DNA of 64,000 bases from positions 27,031,766 to 27,095,765 of the forward strand of contig JALMQS010000085.1 in assembly GCA_024734495.1 (NCBI GenBank), given 5' to 3'. The first letter of the stretch is position 1. Each line of letters starts with the position of its first letter. The translations under genes and the position numbers were made by a program. Positions 53,311 to 63,016 of the stretch are shown one piece after another. The notes beneath the pieces are model-generated. The model was not told the origin of the DNA and searched no databases. It worked only from the letters and a program-made list of their open reading frames with translations. The DNA comes from Forficula auricularia (taxonomy: Eukaryota > Arthropoda > Insecta > Dermaptera > Forficulidae).

Positions 53311-54540
53311 ATAATTCATAATTTTTATAAAAAAAAAAATAAAACCAACTTCAAAATTATATAAACAAAACAAATAAACATAAACAAAGAAATAAACAGG
53401 TTCATAAACAAAGAAGTTATATATATACATACATAACAAAAAAGGTCCAATACCAATGAAATTTAGTTTTTTTACCAATCGGAAACTATACTAAACACAA
53501 AACAAAAAAATCATCAAAATCTGTTTACAATTGGCGAAGAAATCGAGTAACATAGACACAAAAAAAAATTCAGTCAAATTGAGAACCTCCTCCTTTTTTG
53601 AAGTCGGTTAATTAAAAATAGGTATAATTTAAAGATTAATAATATAATATGTATAAACCTTTTTATTTTTATTCTATTAAAAAAAAAAAAAGAAAAAACA
53701 GAAAACAGGTTTTTGTTCTTGTAACTTTTCCTGTAAAATAAATAGTCGAAAACATCTTAAAAACCAACAACTGTATATAATCAATGCACTTAACACTGAT
53801 TATTCTAAATAAACCCTTAAATATCTAAAGCCTAAGTAAAAAAAAATCAGTATAAGCCTTTATATACTAGGCAGGAGGCTGCTCATAGAAACTAATTATA
53901 AAACATATGTATAAAATCTGTAACCTTATAGAATAATATTACTAATGTAAAAACCTACTGTATAATATTGTAAATAAATGTTTTTAAAGTAAAAAAGGGC
54001 CGCTGACTCGAAGCTCGCTTGTTCGAGACTGAGTCTCGGCAGATCAGATATGTGCAGTCGCCTCCTCTTGGAAAGCAATGGCAACCTACCAAGAATATAA
54101 TTACCTAGTAACCTCTCCAAACTTGCCGTTCGGAACCGGCGTTAAAAAGTAGGTCCCGTATATCTGTGTAAAAAACAGCTAAACACACTCAGCACAGGTA
54201 TATGTGGAGAGGAGCCAAAATGTCAGGGAGACCTGATATGGCACTTAATGAAGATGAAGATAACATTTTGTTGCGACTGTTCTCATTGAATGCTCAAACT
54301 CGAATCAACAATTTTGTTAAAGATTATAAATCTTAATAGAGAGAATTGAATTTATATACCTTGAAATAAGATTTATATTCTTTGTTGTTTACATTGTTTA
54401 CATGTTATAAGAAGAAAAAGTTTGTTATAAATAAAAATATTATCCTTTCAAATCCATGAGTTATTTTTTACTAACAGAATCTAGCTTAGTCCAATCCCTT
54501 ATGATCTTCAACCAGGAAGATTTTCTGCGCCCGGGAATTT
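53311..54540. other. Unassigned repeat-rich intergenic sequence
   Basis: Mostly A/T-rich. A moderately GC-rich piece at 53995-54270 (GCCGCTGACTCGAAGCTCGC, ...AATGAAGATGAAGATAAC) looks like a degenerate LINE or SINE 3' end. 54360-54450 repeats one arm of the 39995-40095 palindrome. No gene. Confidence 0.35.
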
Positions 54541-55590
54541 AGTATAAAAAAATAAGCTGACATGTTCTGATAGTAATTGTAAAATCCACTTTAACGATTA
54601 AATTTCCCTACAAAGACGACTATACATTTTTAAAATAGATGAAATTTTCTACAATTTAAATAAAGTTTCATTCTAATTGGATAATGGTAACATGAGGTTG
54701 AAGTTTTGAAAAAATGGAATTTATTGCAAAAAATAGCTGTTTTTCCTTCAGAAAATGAAAACCACTCATTCTAGAATCTTGATTCCTGTCTCATTTTCTA
54801 CCAAATTTTGTTGACTTGAACGTTTACTTGGATCACTTTTTTGATAAAACTCTTAAATTTATAGATATCCAGCATTTTCCATGACGCCTTTGAAGGATTC
54901 GGATCATATCCTGTCCCGAAAATGCTGGATATCTATAAATCAAAGAGTTTTACCAAAAAAGTGGTCCAAGTAAACGTTCAAGTCAACAAAATTTACTAGA
55001 GAATGAGATAGGAATCAAGTTTCTAGGATGAGTGGTTTTCATTTTATGAAGGAAAAACTGCGATTTTTTGCAAAAAATTCATTTTTTCAAAACTTCAACC
55101 TCTTGTTACCATTATCCAATTAAGAATGAAACTATTTAAATTGTAGAAAATTTAATCTAGTTTAAAAATGGGTAGATTCGTCTTTGTCGAAAACGTGCTC
55201 TTTCATCGTCAAAATGGGGACAAATCGAAAAAAGTACTAGTTTTAGGAATATTCAAAAGTGATCCCGGGGACTGTTTTTTGACAGGCGCTAGTACCGGTT
55301 CCACATAACTTAAATAGATGAAATTTTTATCATTTCACGGGTAATTTAAAGAGATTTAATTTATTTTATAGATATCTTTTTGATATGATAGGCCGTTTTA
55401 GAGTTATTAAAGAAAAATTGAAAAAACTCCGAAATTTCTTCATTTTGAGGCTGTAGAAAAATTTCCACAACACAGATTTGGGAGAAAACTTAGGGTAGTA
55501 ATATTGGAATACCATTAAAGATATTCCAGCAATAAAATCTTTACCGGGAATCATTCGCTGTTAAAATCGTAATTTGGCTGGACTATGTTT
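54541..55590. repeat. Foldback-family (F family) element with central hairpin
   Basis: Long inverted structure: the pair TAGATATCCAGCATTTTCC / GGAAAATGCTGGATATC near 54855-54940 is flanked by CTTCATAAAATGAAAAC-type blocks in both orientations. The right part matches 46280-46935 inverted and ends TAATTTGGCTGGACTA. Confidence 0.65.
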
Positions 55591-56563
55591 TATTTGAATA
55601 TTTTCAAAACTTGCTACACTACTGCTACCTGACGATTAGAATTTGAATTTCTCATCTTTTTATTGATTGATCATAAACGACGGTAAAAAGCACAATGCCA
55701 AAGAAAAATCTAATTGATTTCTTAGCCTCTAGGCAGCAGCACCATCACAACAAATTCGGGTTTTTCACTCATAAATTCTTCAAAAATGGTCCGAATTAAA
55801 TTTTATTTTGAAATTTTTGTTTTTTACATACTTTTTAGAAAAAAAACTGTATGTACTCTTCGATTTTTTTGGTAATTTTTAAATTCTATTGATTCTACAT
55901 ATTTTAAGAGCTTGTTGATAGTGGACCGATAAAATTTACTATTTTTTTTTTATATTGATTTACTTTCAAGAAACTAAAATACTAATTATTTATTTTAAAC
56001 ACCTATTAACGATGAAAATTAATTCAAAATAACTAAAAAAAGAGAACTCAATACCATAAGTTTTAATGATGATTAGGCATTAGCGAATAAATTTCTTTGG
56101 AAATTTTCAAAAATCAAAAAAAAATAGTAATTATTTTAGGACCAGTATCAATCCAGTCTTCAAATTTGTTGAATGAATAGAAATTCAAAATAAAAAATTA
56201 TCAAAAAAAATCGAAAAGTGCAATTTCAAAAACAAGATTAAAATTTTCAAACTCAAAAATCGCATATAAAAACACCTTTAATAATTTTTCAATATTTGAA
56301 TTTTGTCTATTTTTGATGAAGTTATGAGCGAAAACCCGAAATTCGATATCTTTTAAACCAGTGTACAAAAAATTTCAAAACGGTGCTGCTGCCTAGAGGC
56401 TAAGAAATGAATTTTTCTTTGACATTGTGCTTTTAACCGTCTTCTCATTAAACGCCATACGCCATTTTACTTACCTTTGTCATCTGATATATATTTTAAC
56501 AGCTCAATAATTTATCTCTTTCCAATATTTAATTACGGTATTTTCAAAATAAAAATAAGCATA
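55591..56563 (+). promoter_or_regulatory. Putative promoter region of gene C, interrupted by a TIR element
   Basis: The block CTTGCTACACTACTGCTACC near 55610 corresponds to the conserved block upstream of the other leader exons. A 0.76 kb TIR element (next entry) now separates it from exon 1. Confidence 0.4.
55680..56442. mobile_element. TIR element in the gene C promoter
   Basis: Ends GACGGTAAAAAGCACAATGC and GACGGTTAAAAGCACAATGT (inverted), with inverted similarity extending through CTTAGCCTCTAGGCAGCAGC. The target duplication is not clear. The inner part is shared with 10440-10890. Confidence 0.7.
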
Positions 56564-56633
56564 ATGAATACATTTACGATTGTTGATATCGACAAGATTC
56601 TAAATAATCCTAATCACTACCCTATTTATAAAG
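56564..56633 (+). CDS. Zinc-finger gene C, exon 1 (leader)
   Basis: 70 nt encoding MNTFTIVDIDKILNNPNHYP + IYK plus one G, then donor G|GTTCGT (phase 1). It aligns with the orphan exon at 21818-21887 (M-TF-IVDI) and more distantly with A and B, sharing NNPN.YPIY. A tempting continuous ORF (56477-56686) runs through the donor, but paralogy favours splicing here. Intron 1 is 6.2 kb. Confidence 0.68.
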
Positions 56634-56969
56634 GTTCGTATTGTTTGAATTATCACATTATCCAAAATATTCCAAGTAGAGAATAATTACTATTTATTTC
56701 TATTATATATATATATATATTGATTAAATTATAACCTAATTATTACTTTAGGAATGATATTCAAGGAGATATTAATCATGATGAGAAATCAATGATGTTG
56801 TCTTCTGATGACGCAAATCGACAGACATCTTGTCTTCATTCTTTCTCTCTTTTTTTTTTTTTTTTCATCATAGGCTCCACGGAGGGGCGTTTGATGAAAG
56901 TCATGATTAAAAAATAAAATAATAAATAAATAGACAAAGTAATCCTGCTTAGAATATGTCAAAGATCAA
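56634..56969. other. Start of gene C intron 1
   Basis: Retains similarity to the start of gene B's intron 1 (GATATTCAA(G/T)GAG). A TA microsatellite lies at 56704-56720 and a T run near 56850. Confidence 0.4.
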
Positions 56970-56992
56970 GTTCATTTAGTACACAGTCCTAA

Positions 56993-57185
56993 GGGCCGGT
57001 TGTATGTCGCAAAGTAAATGCTTTTTTACACTAACCAAGGGTAGATGGTAAATGGAGGGACTGAGATGGCCAATCAATATATATATATATATGAAAGTCA
57101 TCTGATTGGCCATCTCAGTCCCTCCATTTACCATCTACCCTTGGTTAGTGGTAAAAGCATTTACTTTGCGACATACAACCGGCCC
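56993..57185. mobile_element. Harbinger-type MITE 1 (palindromic)
   Basis: 193 bp, ends GGGCCGGTTGTATGTCGCAA and inverse, TAA duplication at 56990-56992 and 57186-57188. The LINE at 43128-43140 gives the empty target with a single TAA. Confidence 0.92.
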
Positions 57186-57261
57186 TAAGATTGGTTTGAC
57201 ACATCCAGCCGTCTCCACTCGGCTCTGTCCCATGCTAGAGCTGTTTGACTGACATCTCTAA

Positions 57262-57459
57262 GGGCCAGTTAATCGTATAGTATGTCGGTTGGTAATCTCT
57301 TTTTAAACGTTGACAAAGGGTAAAACCTTAAAATTCACCTTGTGCCCGGTGGGATAGCCAATCAGATGAAAGTCCCTGTCACCCGGCACAAGGTGAATTT
57401 TAAGATTTACCCTTTGCCAACGTTTAAAAAGAGATTACCAACCGACATACAACTGGCCC
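57262..57459. mobile_element. Harbinger-type MITE 2 (palindromic)
   Basis: 198 bp, ends GGGCCAGTT and inverse with GTATGTCGGTTGGTAATCTC next to the left end, TAA duplication at 57259-57261 and 57460-57462. The LINE near 43188-43200 is the empty target. Its ends are related to MITE 1 but the bodies differ. Confidence 0.92.
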
Positions 57460-57547
57460 TAAAAGACACGCATCCCATGTCCCCAATTATTTTTTATTTA
57501 TTTATTTATTTATTATCATTCATACAGTCCTTAGACAATGAAATATA

Positions 57548-57814
57548 GACACGCCCTCTGCTACTCTCCATACAGAGTGAAGTGAGGCCAACATCGCCTA
57601 CAGATGACGTTACGTTCTCGCATAAATATTTTGGTAAAATTAATTTGCGATTATTGGAATCCAAAATAAATAATCTAAACTACGATAAATTTATCTCAAT
57701 GTATAATAATTCCTATAGTGGCCATGTTACCATATTTCTGGGTGTTCCTACCTACAGATGACGTCACATTCTCTAGTTGATGTTGGCCTCACCAAATCGA
57801 CACCAGGGCGTGTC
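57548..57814. mobile_element. TA MITE with GACACGCCCT ends
   Basis: 267 bp, ends GACACGCCCT/AGGGCGTGTC, inner inverted blocks (CCTACAGATGACGT and partner). Flanked by TA at 57546-57547 and 57815-57816. Followed immediately by the next MITE. Confidence 0.75.
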
Positions 57815-57818
57815 TATA

Positions 57819-58105
57819 CAGGGTGGTCCCGAATTCATGGTACAAGCTTTAATGGTGGGTGCAGGACATTGTAACAATGAGTTATTGTATAGGAATGTAT
57901 AGTGTAATAAGTATATGTAATATGTATATGTATGTATAGTGTAATAGTAATATAGTGTATAATGTATGTATAATGTATAGCCGTTATTTCCCCTGTTTAC
58001 GCCTCACCGCGTCACTTGCGACTATACATTCCTATACAATGACTCATTGTTACAATGTCCTGTACCTACCATTAACGTTTGTACCATGAATTCGGGACCA
58101 CCCTG
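57819..58105. mobile_element. Mariner-type MITE with CAGGGTGGTCCCGAATTC ends
   Basis: 287 bp, ends CAGGGTGGTCCCGAATTCAT and inverse, TA duplication at 57817-57818 and 58106-58107. The centre holds a short-period GTATAATGTAT-like repeat. Confidence 0.85.
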
Positions 58106-58517
58106 TATATTTCATGGTCTAAGATCCAGTCTCATTAACAATTTAAATAACAATAATTAAACAAAAATTAAATTTTCAATTAATATACATGTTAATATAT
58201 ATTTCATATAGGTATGTTAGTCCAGTCAAATTGTGTTTTTATCAGCAAAGTTTTGGGGTAGTTCTGATTTTTTGCATATTCCGGGTGAGTTTTTTTTTAT
58301 CTTGAGACAGTCTTATAACTCAAAAACAGTGCATTATATGGAAAAAAGTTTCAAATAAAAGTTTATTTATATCGAGGGGGAAACTAAACTACGCTATTGT
58401 TTGTCGACCTAGAACAAGCTTTCAAGGGTATTTCAAGGTCAAGTTCTGTTTTTTAAATGGAAACCTATATATTTCTTTACAGAACCTTAATAAATAACTT
58501 TCATAAGAACTATTTTT

Positions 58518-59118
58518 ACTTTATCCAATGCGAAGCATGGGAGAAAGTATTGGAATCGCTCTCGCGGCAAGCGCGACTTCAAAGGGTCCTCAGGTAAAGA
58601 CTACGGAACCCATGGACTCAATTAAGGTCACAAATTGAAGTATTCAATGAGATTGAATTTTAGCACGTGACGGTTTTGCCAAAAATTACCTGGGATCTCG
58701 CCGAGAGGCCAAAAAGTGCCATTTTTTTTGGAAGTGCGCGTGCGGATGGATGGATGGATGTGTGTGTGTTATCGTTTTTTTCGTCCACGAATTTTTCCAC
58801 ACCGTTGCACCGAATGAATTGAAATTGAAAACCTACCAGTATTTTAACAAAATGAAGCGCTGATTAGTTTTTGGTACATATCGGTCCACAAACATTAGTA
58901 CTTTATTTCAGTACTTTTTAGTTTTTTCTAAATATCTTGAAAATGACTTAACCAATTTTGATGAAATTTAATATCCTAATTAAGTACCTTTGGACCCACA
59001 AAAAAGGTTAAATAAAGTTTTTAGTAAAATTATATTTTAAAGTACTTTACTCTAGAACATATTAATATTTCAAATGAATTTGGATAAAGTTTAGCAACGA
59101 TCCGTTGCAGTTTATTTT
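58518..59118 (+). mobile_element. HINE-like element, copy 4, with empty-site proof
   Basis: Full-length copy from ACTTTATCCAATGCGAAGCA to AGTTTATTTT. The opposite arm of the surrounding palindrome (59648-59668) shows the target as an uninterrupted T run. The element therefore sits between Ts with no target duplication, as expected for Helentron-type rolling-circle elements. Confidence 0.75.
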
Positions 59119-59299
59119 TATACGACATCAAGTAAAAAAAATATTAAAACTCAAAAAAAAATTCTATTAATTATTTTTAACAATTATTATCAAAAAATAA
59201 TGATCAAATATTTAAATATTAAACAAATAATTTAATAATAATTAATAATTTTTCGACACTGTTCTATGACATTCCAGAGTGTATCGCAAGTCTTCTGGA

Positions 59300-59625
59300 T
59301 GAATTCCAGTTCCAATTTCGTTATTTTGACTCCCAACACTCTCTCGCGGTCAAATTAGAAAAGTGCCGGAGCACTTCATTCGCGAATACATATATCCCCA
59401 TGACTTCAAGGAACTGGAACTCTCTCCCAGCCTCCATCTTTTCCAGCACCTATAATCTTCAAACCTTCAAAACCGGAGTGCATAGACACCTACGTCTACA
59501 CCCTCTCACTTAATCAACTTTTTCTTCTCTTCGGGATTGCAAGGGTCTTTCGAGATCCATAGGGGCTGCATCTTTACTGGTGCACCCCTTCTTGCATTCG
59601 ATTGCATTAAAAAAAAAAAAAAATT
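59300..59625 (+). pseudogene. Jockey/CR1-like LINE 3' end
   Basis: The open stretch RYFDSQHSLAVKLEKCRSTS...NTYIPMTSRNWNSLPASIFS, then NLQTFKTGVHRHLRLHPLT-stop at about 59514, is the characteristic end (R.WNSLP..., FK..V..HL) of the reverse transcriptase ORF in Jockey/CR1-type LINEs. A short 3' UTR with TTTTCTTCTCTTCGGGATTG and an A13 tail follows. Strongly 5' truncated. Confidence 0.82.
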
Positions 59626-59905
59626 GATTTAATATTTTGTTTATTTGATGTCGTATAAAAAATAGTTCTTATGAAAGTTGATCAGTTTTTTTTCAAAATT
59701 AAGGATCTTTGAAGAAATATATAGGTTTACATTTAAAAAACAGAACTTGACCTTGAAATCCCCTTGAAAGCTTGTTCTAGGTCAACAAACAATAGCGTAG
59801 TTTAGTTTCCCCCCTGATATAAATAAACTTTTATTTGGAACTTATTTTCATATAATGCACTGTCTCAAGATAAAAAACTCACCCGGTATATGTTTTTTGG
59901 GGCGC

Positions 59906-60640
59906 TGAATCTAAATTTCTCCCACCAAAATTTCGTGACGCAACATTGTAATAAAATGCAAATAAAGGTGAAAATTTCCATTTTTTGGCGGTTTTTCGCT
60001 TAAAACTCGAAAACTATCAACTTTTCATAAATAACTTCCCTATACAAAATGAAAGTTCACAACATTTCCTACAAATTTCATTATTTAGGTTTTTTCTCCG
60101 ACCAACCGTTCGGGCTCAAGCGGAAAATCCAAGTTTTCGACCTCGGCAACCCACCCGAATCACCCACAACTCGCACTTTTTTCGATATTTTCTCATTTTG
60201 ACCATGAAGGAGCACGTTTTCGACAAAGACCATTCTATACATTTTTAAACTAGATTAAATTTGGTATAATTCGAGACCAAAGTTTCATCTTAATTGGATA
60301 AATGGTAATCCGTGCCGCAATGAAGTTGAAGTTTTTAAAAACAGCAATTTTTTGCAAAAAATCACAATTTTTCCTTCATAAAATGAATTTTAATTTTCTC
60401 ATTAATATATCAAAGAATAATTGATACGTCAAGAAGAATTATTTTTCAAATCAGCGCGGTCAAAATAATTCTTGTTGACGTATCAATTATTCTTTGATAT
60501 ATTAATGAGAAAATTAAAATTTATTTAATATCATTATTTCAAGTTAGAAATATATAAGTTCAAATATTATTTTCACTCAATATTTGACAAAAATTCCCTA
60601 CATTAGATTCGCGATTGAATCAAATGTAGAAAACCTTCAG
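59906..60640. repeat. F-family segment and second palindromic MITE
   Basis: 59906-60380 is an F-family half (ORF 59985-60248 lies in it). 60385-60520 is a palindrome around GAATAATTGA(C/T)(A/C)(C/T)(G/A)TCA, related to 2329-2665 and sharing its right flank to 60640. Confidence 0.6.
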
Positions 60641-61600
60641 TCTTCATAAAATGAAAACCACTCATCCTAGAAACGTGATTCCTATCTCATTTTCTAGGAA
60701 ATTTTGTTGACTTGAATGTTTATTTATACCACTTTTTGTTAAAAGTCTTAGATTTCTAGATATCCAGCATTTTCCATGACAGGAAATGACCTATTTTATC
60801 AAAAAATCGCAGTTTTTCCTTCATAAAATGAAAACCGCTCATCCTAGAAACTTGATTTCTGTCTCATTTTCTAGGAAATCTTATTGACCTGGACTACTTT
60901 TTGATAAAACTCTTAGATTTATATATATCCAGCATTATGCATAACACTTCTGAGGATTCGGATCATATTCTGTCATGGAAAATGCTGGATATTCTATAAA
61001 TACTTTTATCAAAAAAGTAGTCCAAGTAAACGTTCAAGTCAATAAAATTTCCTAGAGAATATAATAAGAATCAAGTTTCTAGGATGAGAGGTTTTCATTT
61101 TATGAAGAAAAAAAATTGCAGTTTTTCACGGATTTATTTTATCCAATTTTTGATGGAAATTTGTTTGAATTATAGCAAATTTAATTCAGTTTAAAATGTT
61201 TAGAATGATTTTTGTGGAAAACGTGCTCTTTCATGGTCAAAATGGGAAAATATAGAAAAAAGTGCGAGTTTTTGGGTGATCCGGGGGAGGGGGGGCTGCC
61301 GAAATCGAAAACTTGGATTTTGCGCTTTAGCCCGAACGGTTGGTCGGAGAAAAAACCTATTTAATAAAATTTGTAGGAAATTTAATGAACTTTCATTTTG
61401 AATAGGAAGGTTATTTATGAAAAGTTGATAGTTTTCGAGTTATAAGCGAAAAACCGCCAAAAAATGGAAATTTTCACCTTTTTTTTTTTGCATTCTCTAA
61501 AATGTTGCGTCACGAAATTTTGGTGGGAGGCCTCAGATTTGGATTCAGCGCCCCAAAAAACATATACTATATATGCAAAAAATCTGAACTATCCCAAAAC
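60641..61600. repeat. Foldback-family (F family) copy in gene C intron 1
   Basis: Full set of family blocks, including three hairpin segments with GATATCCAGCATTTTCCATG or its inverse, and the CATATA...GCAAAAAATC end. ORF 61464-61664 is spurious. Confidence 0.65.
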
Positions 61601-62160
61601 TTTCCCCCATAGGAGAGATATTCTTATGAAATTTTGCATTTGGATCAGATGTCTTCTAACTTAAAATCCGAGCTATTGAATATTTTGACCACAAAAGGGG
61701 CTTTACTATTAACTCTATGGTAAATTTTATCAAAAGCAAACTTGTAGAGGATGTGATTTCTGAAATTTTATTTAAAAAAATTTCCCAAAAACCCACTTAA
61801 TAGAGACGGGGAGGGTCAAATAATGAAAATTCTAGCCCTTTGAACCAAACTCAACCACATAATCTGTAGGTCCCCAGAAGACTAGAAATGCAAAAATTTA
61901 TAAATAGTACCTGGAGCCGCCGAGCGATGCACGGTAATCAAATTAAAAAAATACAAATATATAGTAAACGCCCCCTGGACCCCCCCTCGCCCCACCCCCG
62001 GATCCCCCACAATTGCACCCCCCACCTCCTTTACCCCCGACATCCATCCCCACCCCGCGCCCAGTTTTGCATTTCTAGCTTTCTAGAGGTCCACAGATTT
62101 AAGTATATATAGGTATATAAATAAATTCTGTATAATTATTTTTTTAAATAAATAACAATT
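61601..62160 (+). repeat. C-rich dispersed repeat fragment
   Basis: Shares AAATTTTGCATTT..ATCAGATGTCTTCTAACTTA-type blocks with 41530-41990 and the CCCC-rich patch with 16380-16560. ORF 61888-62112 is an artefact. Confidence 0.55.
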
Positions 62161-62809
62161 TATCGAATTTTTTAATCAATTAAATAAATAATAATTTTAT
62201 TGAAGCAATTTTTTACATGAAATAGGCTTCGATTCCGGAGATTACTTCCCACTATCGACTGTACTTGATCTTCTAGTTTGTGATAATATTTTTAGTCCGT
62301 GTCTTTTAATAAGAGGAATTTTAATCAATTAAATTGCCAAATTCTAATATATAACAATATTTGGTATAAAGTATTAGTGGGTTTTAAAATTAAAAAACCA
62401 ATTAATAAATAAAAGATAATTGAAAAAAATGTAAAAAAACTTTTTTATTGAGATTTTCATCTATAAATAATTACTTTAATTAAGAAAATATCAATTAAGA
62501 TGAAATTTGTCGAGGTCCAGACCTAGCCAGATCGTTTTCTCATCCTCAAAACTTGTTAATATAGTTGGTTTCATCAATATCGGTAGAGCCGTTTTCCAAA
62601 TAGAACTAAGATACAAATATATATATAAATATATATACAATTTTTGCTCTTTTAATAAGAGTAGATAGATTAATTGATCACTAGAAATTTATTTATTTCT
62701 CTCGGATTCATGTGAAATTAGTTTTTATTGTTAAATCATAAATCTTAGGTTAGGACTCTAGAATATAAGGCTAGATTTATAATCTCAGCTAATTTGTGTT
62801 TTATTTTAG
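62161..62809. other. End of gene C intron 1
   Basis: AT-rich. 62165-62225 repeats part of 17210-17280. From about 62690 it resembles the sequence preceding exon 2 in genes A and B (CTAGAATATAAGG(A/C)TAGATTT). Confidence 0.4.
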
Positions 62810-62947
62810 GGCCACTTTTTCCGTGCGGGTATTGTAATATGATGTTTATAAACGAAGAATTTTTAGAAAAGCATCAAAAGAAATGTATAAATATGAAAAT
62901 ATCCACTTTTTTGAAAAATCAGTTAAATATGAACATACAAAATAAAG
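62810..62947 (+). CDS. Zinc-finger gene C, exon 2 (C2HC finger)
   Basis: 138 nt between GTGTTTTATTTTAG and AAAG|GTAATT, phase 1 on both sides, encoding GPLFPCGYCNMMFINEEFLE + KHQKKC and the tail NMKISTFLKNQ. The C2HC spacing is identical to A and B. It is too short to stand out as an ORF and is recognised only by alignment with the paralogs. Confidence 0.82.
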
Positions 62948-63016
62948 GTAATTATAATCCTTAATATCCATTGAAATCCATCCTGAATAATAATTGAACA
63001 TTTTTAATTTATTTAG

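Larger units (their letters stand above)
56970..57490 (-). pseudogene. LINE 3' fragment in gene C intron 1, carrying two MITEs
   Basis: After removal of the two MITEs and one TAA each, it reads CAGTCCTAAGATTGGTTTGA through CATCCCATGTCCCCAATTAT. This matches 43128-43220 and hence the LINE fragments of genes A and B, in the same orientation relative to the gene. Confidence 0.8.
58215..59905. repeat. Palindromic F-family element carrying nested insertions
   Basis: Arms 58215-58517 and about 59650-59905 are inverted copies (CTTGTTCTAGGTCAACAAAC and partner). Inside are a HINE-like copy, a small TIR structure starting ATACGACATCAAGT (59119) and ending near 59658, and a LINE 3' end. Confidence 0.7.

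Noticed and set aside
56477..56686. Stand-alone 69-codon gene
   Set aside because: It covers exon 1 of gene C and continues past the donor into the intron.
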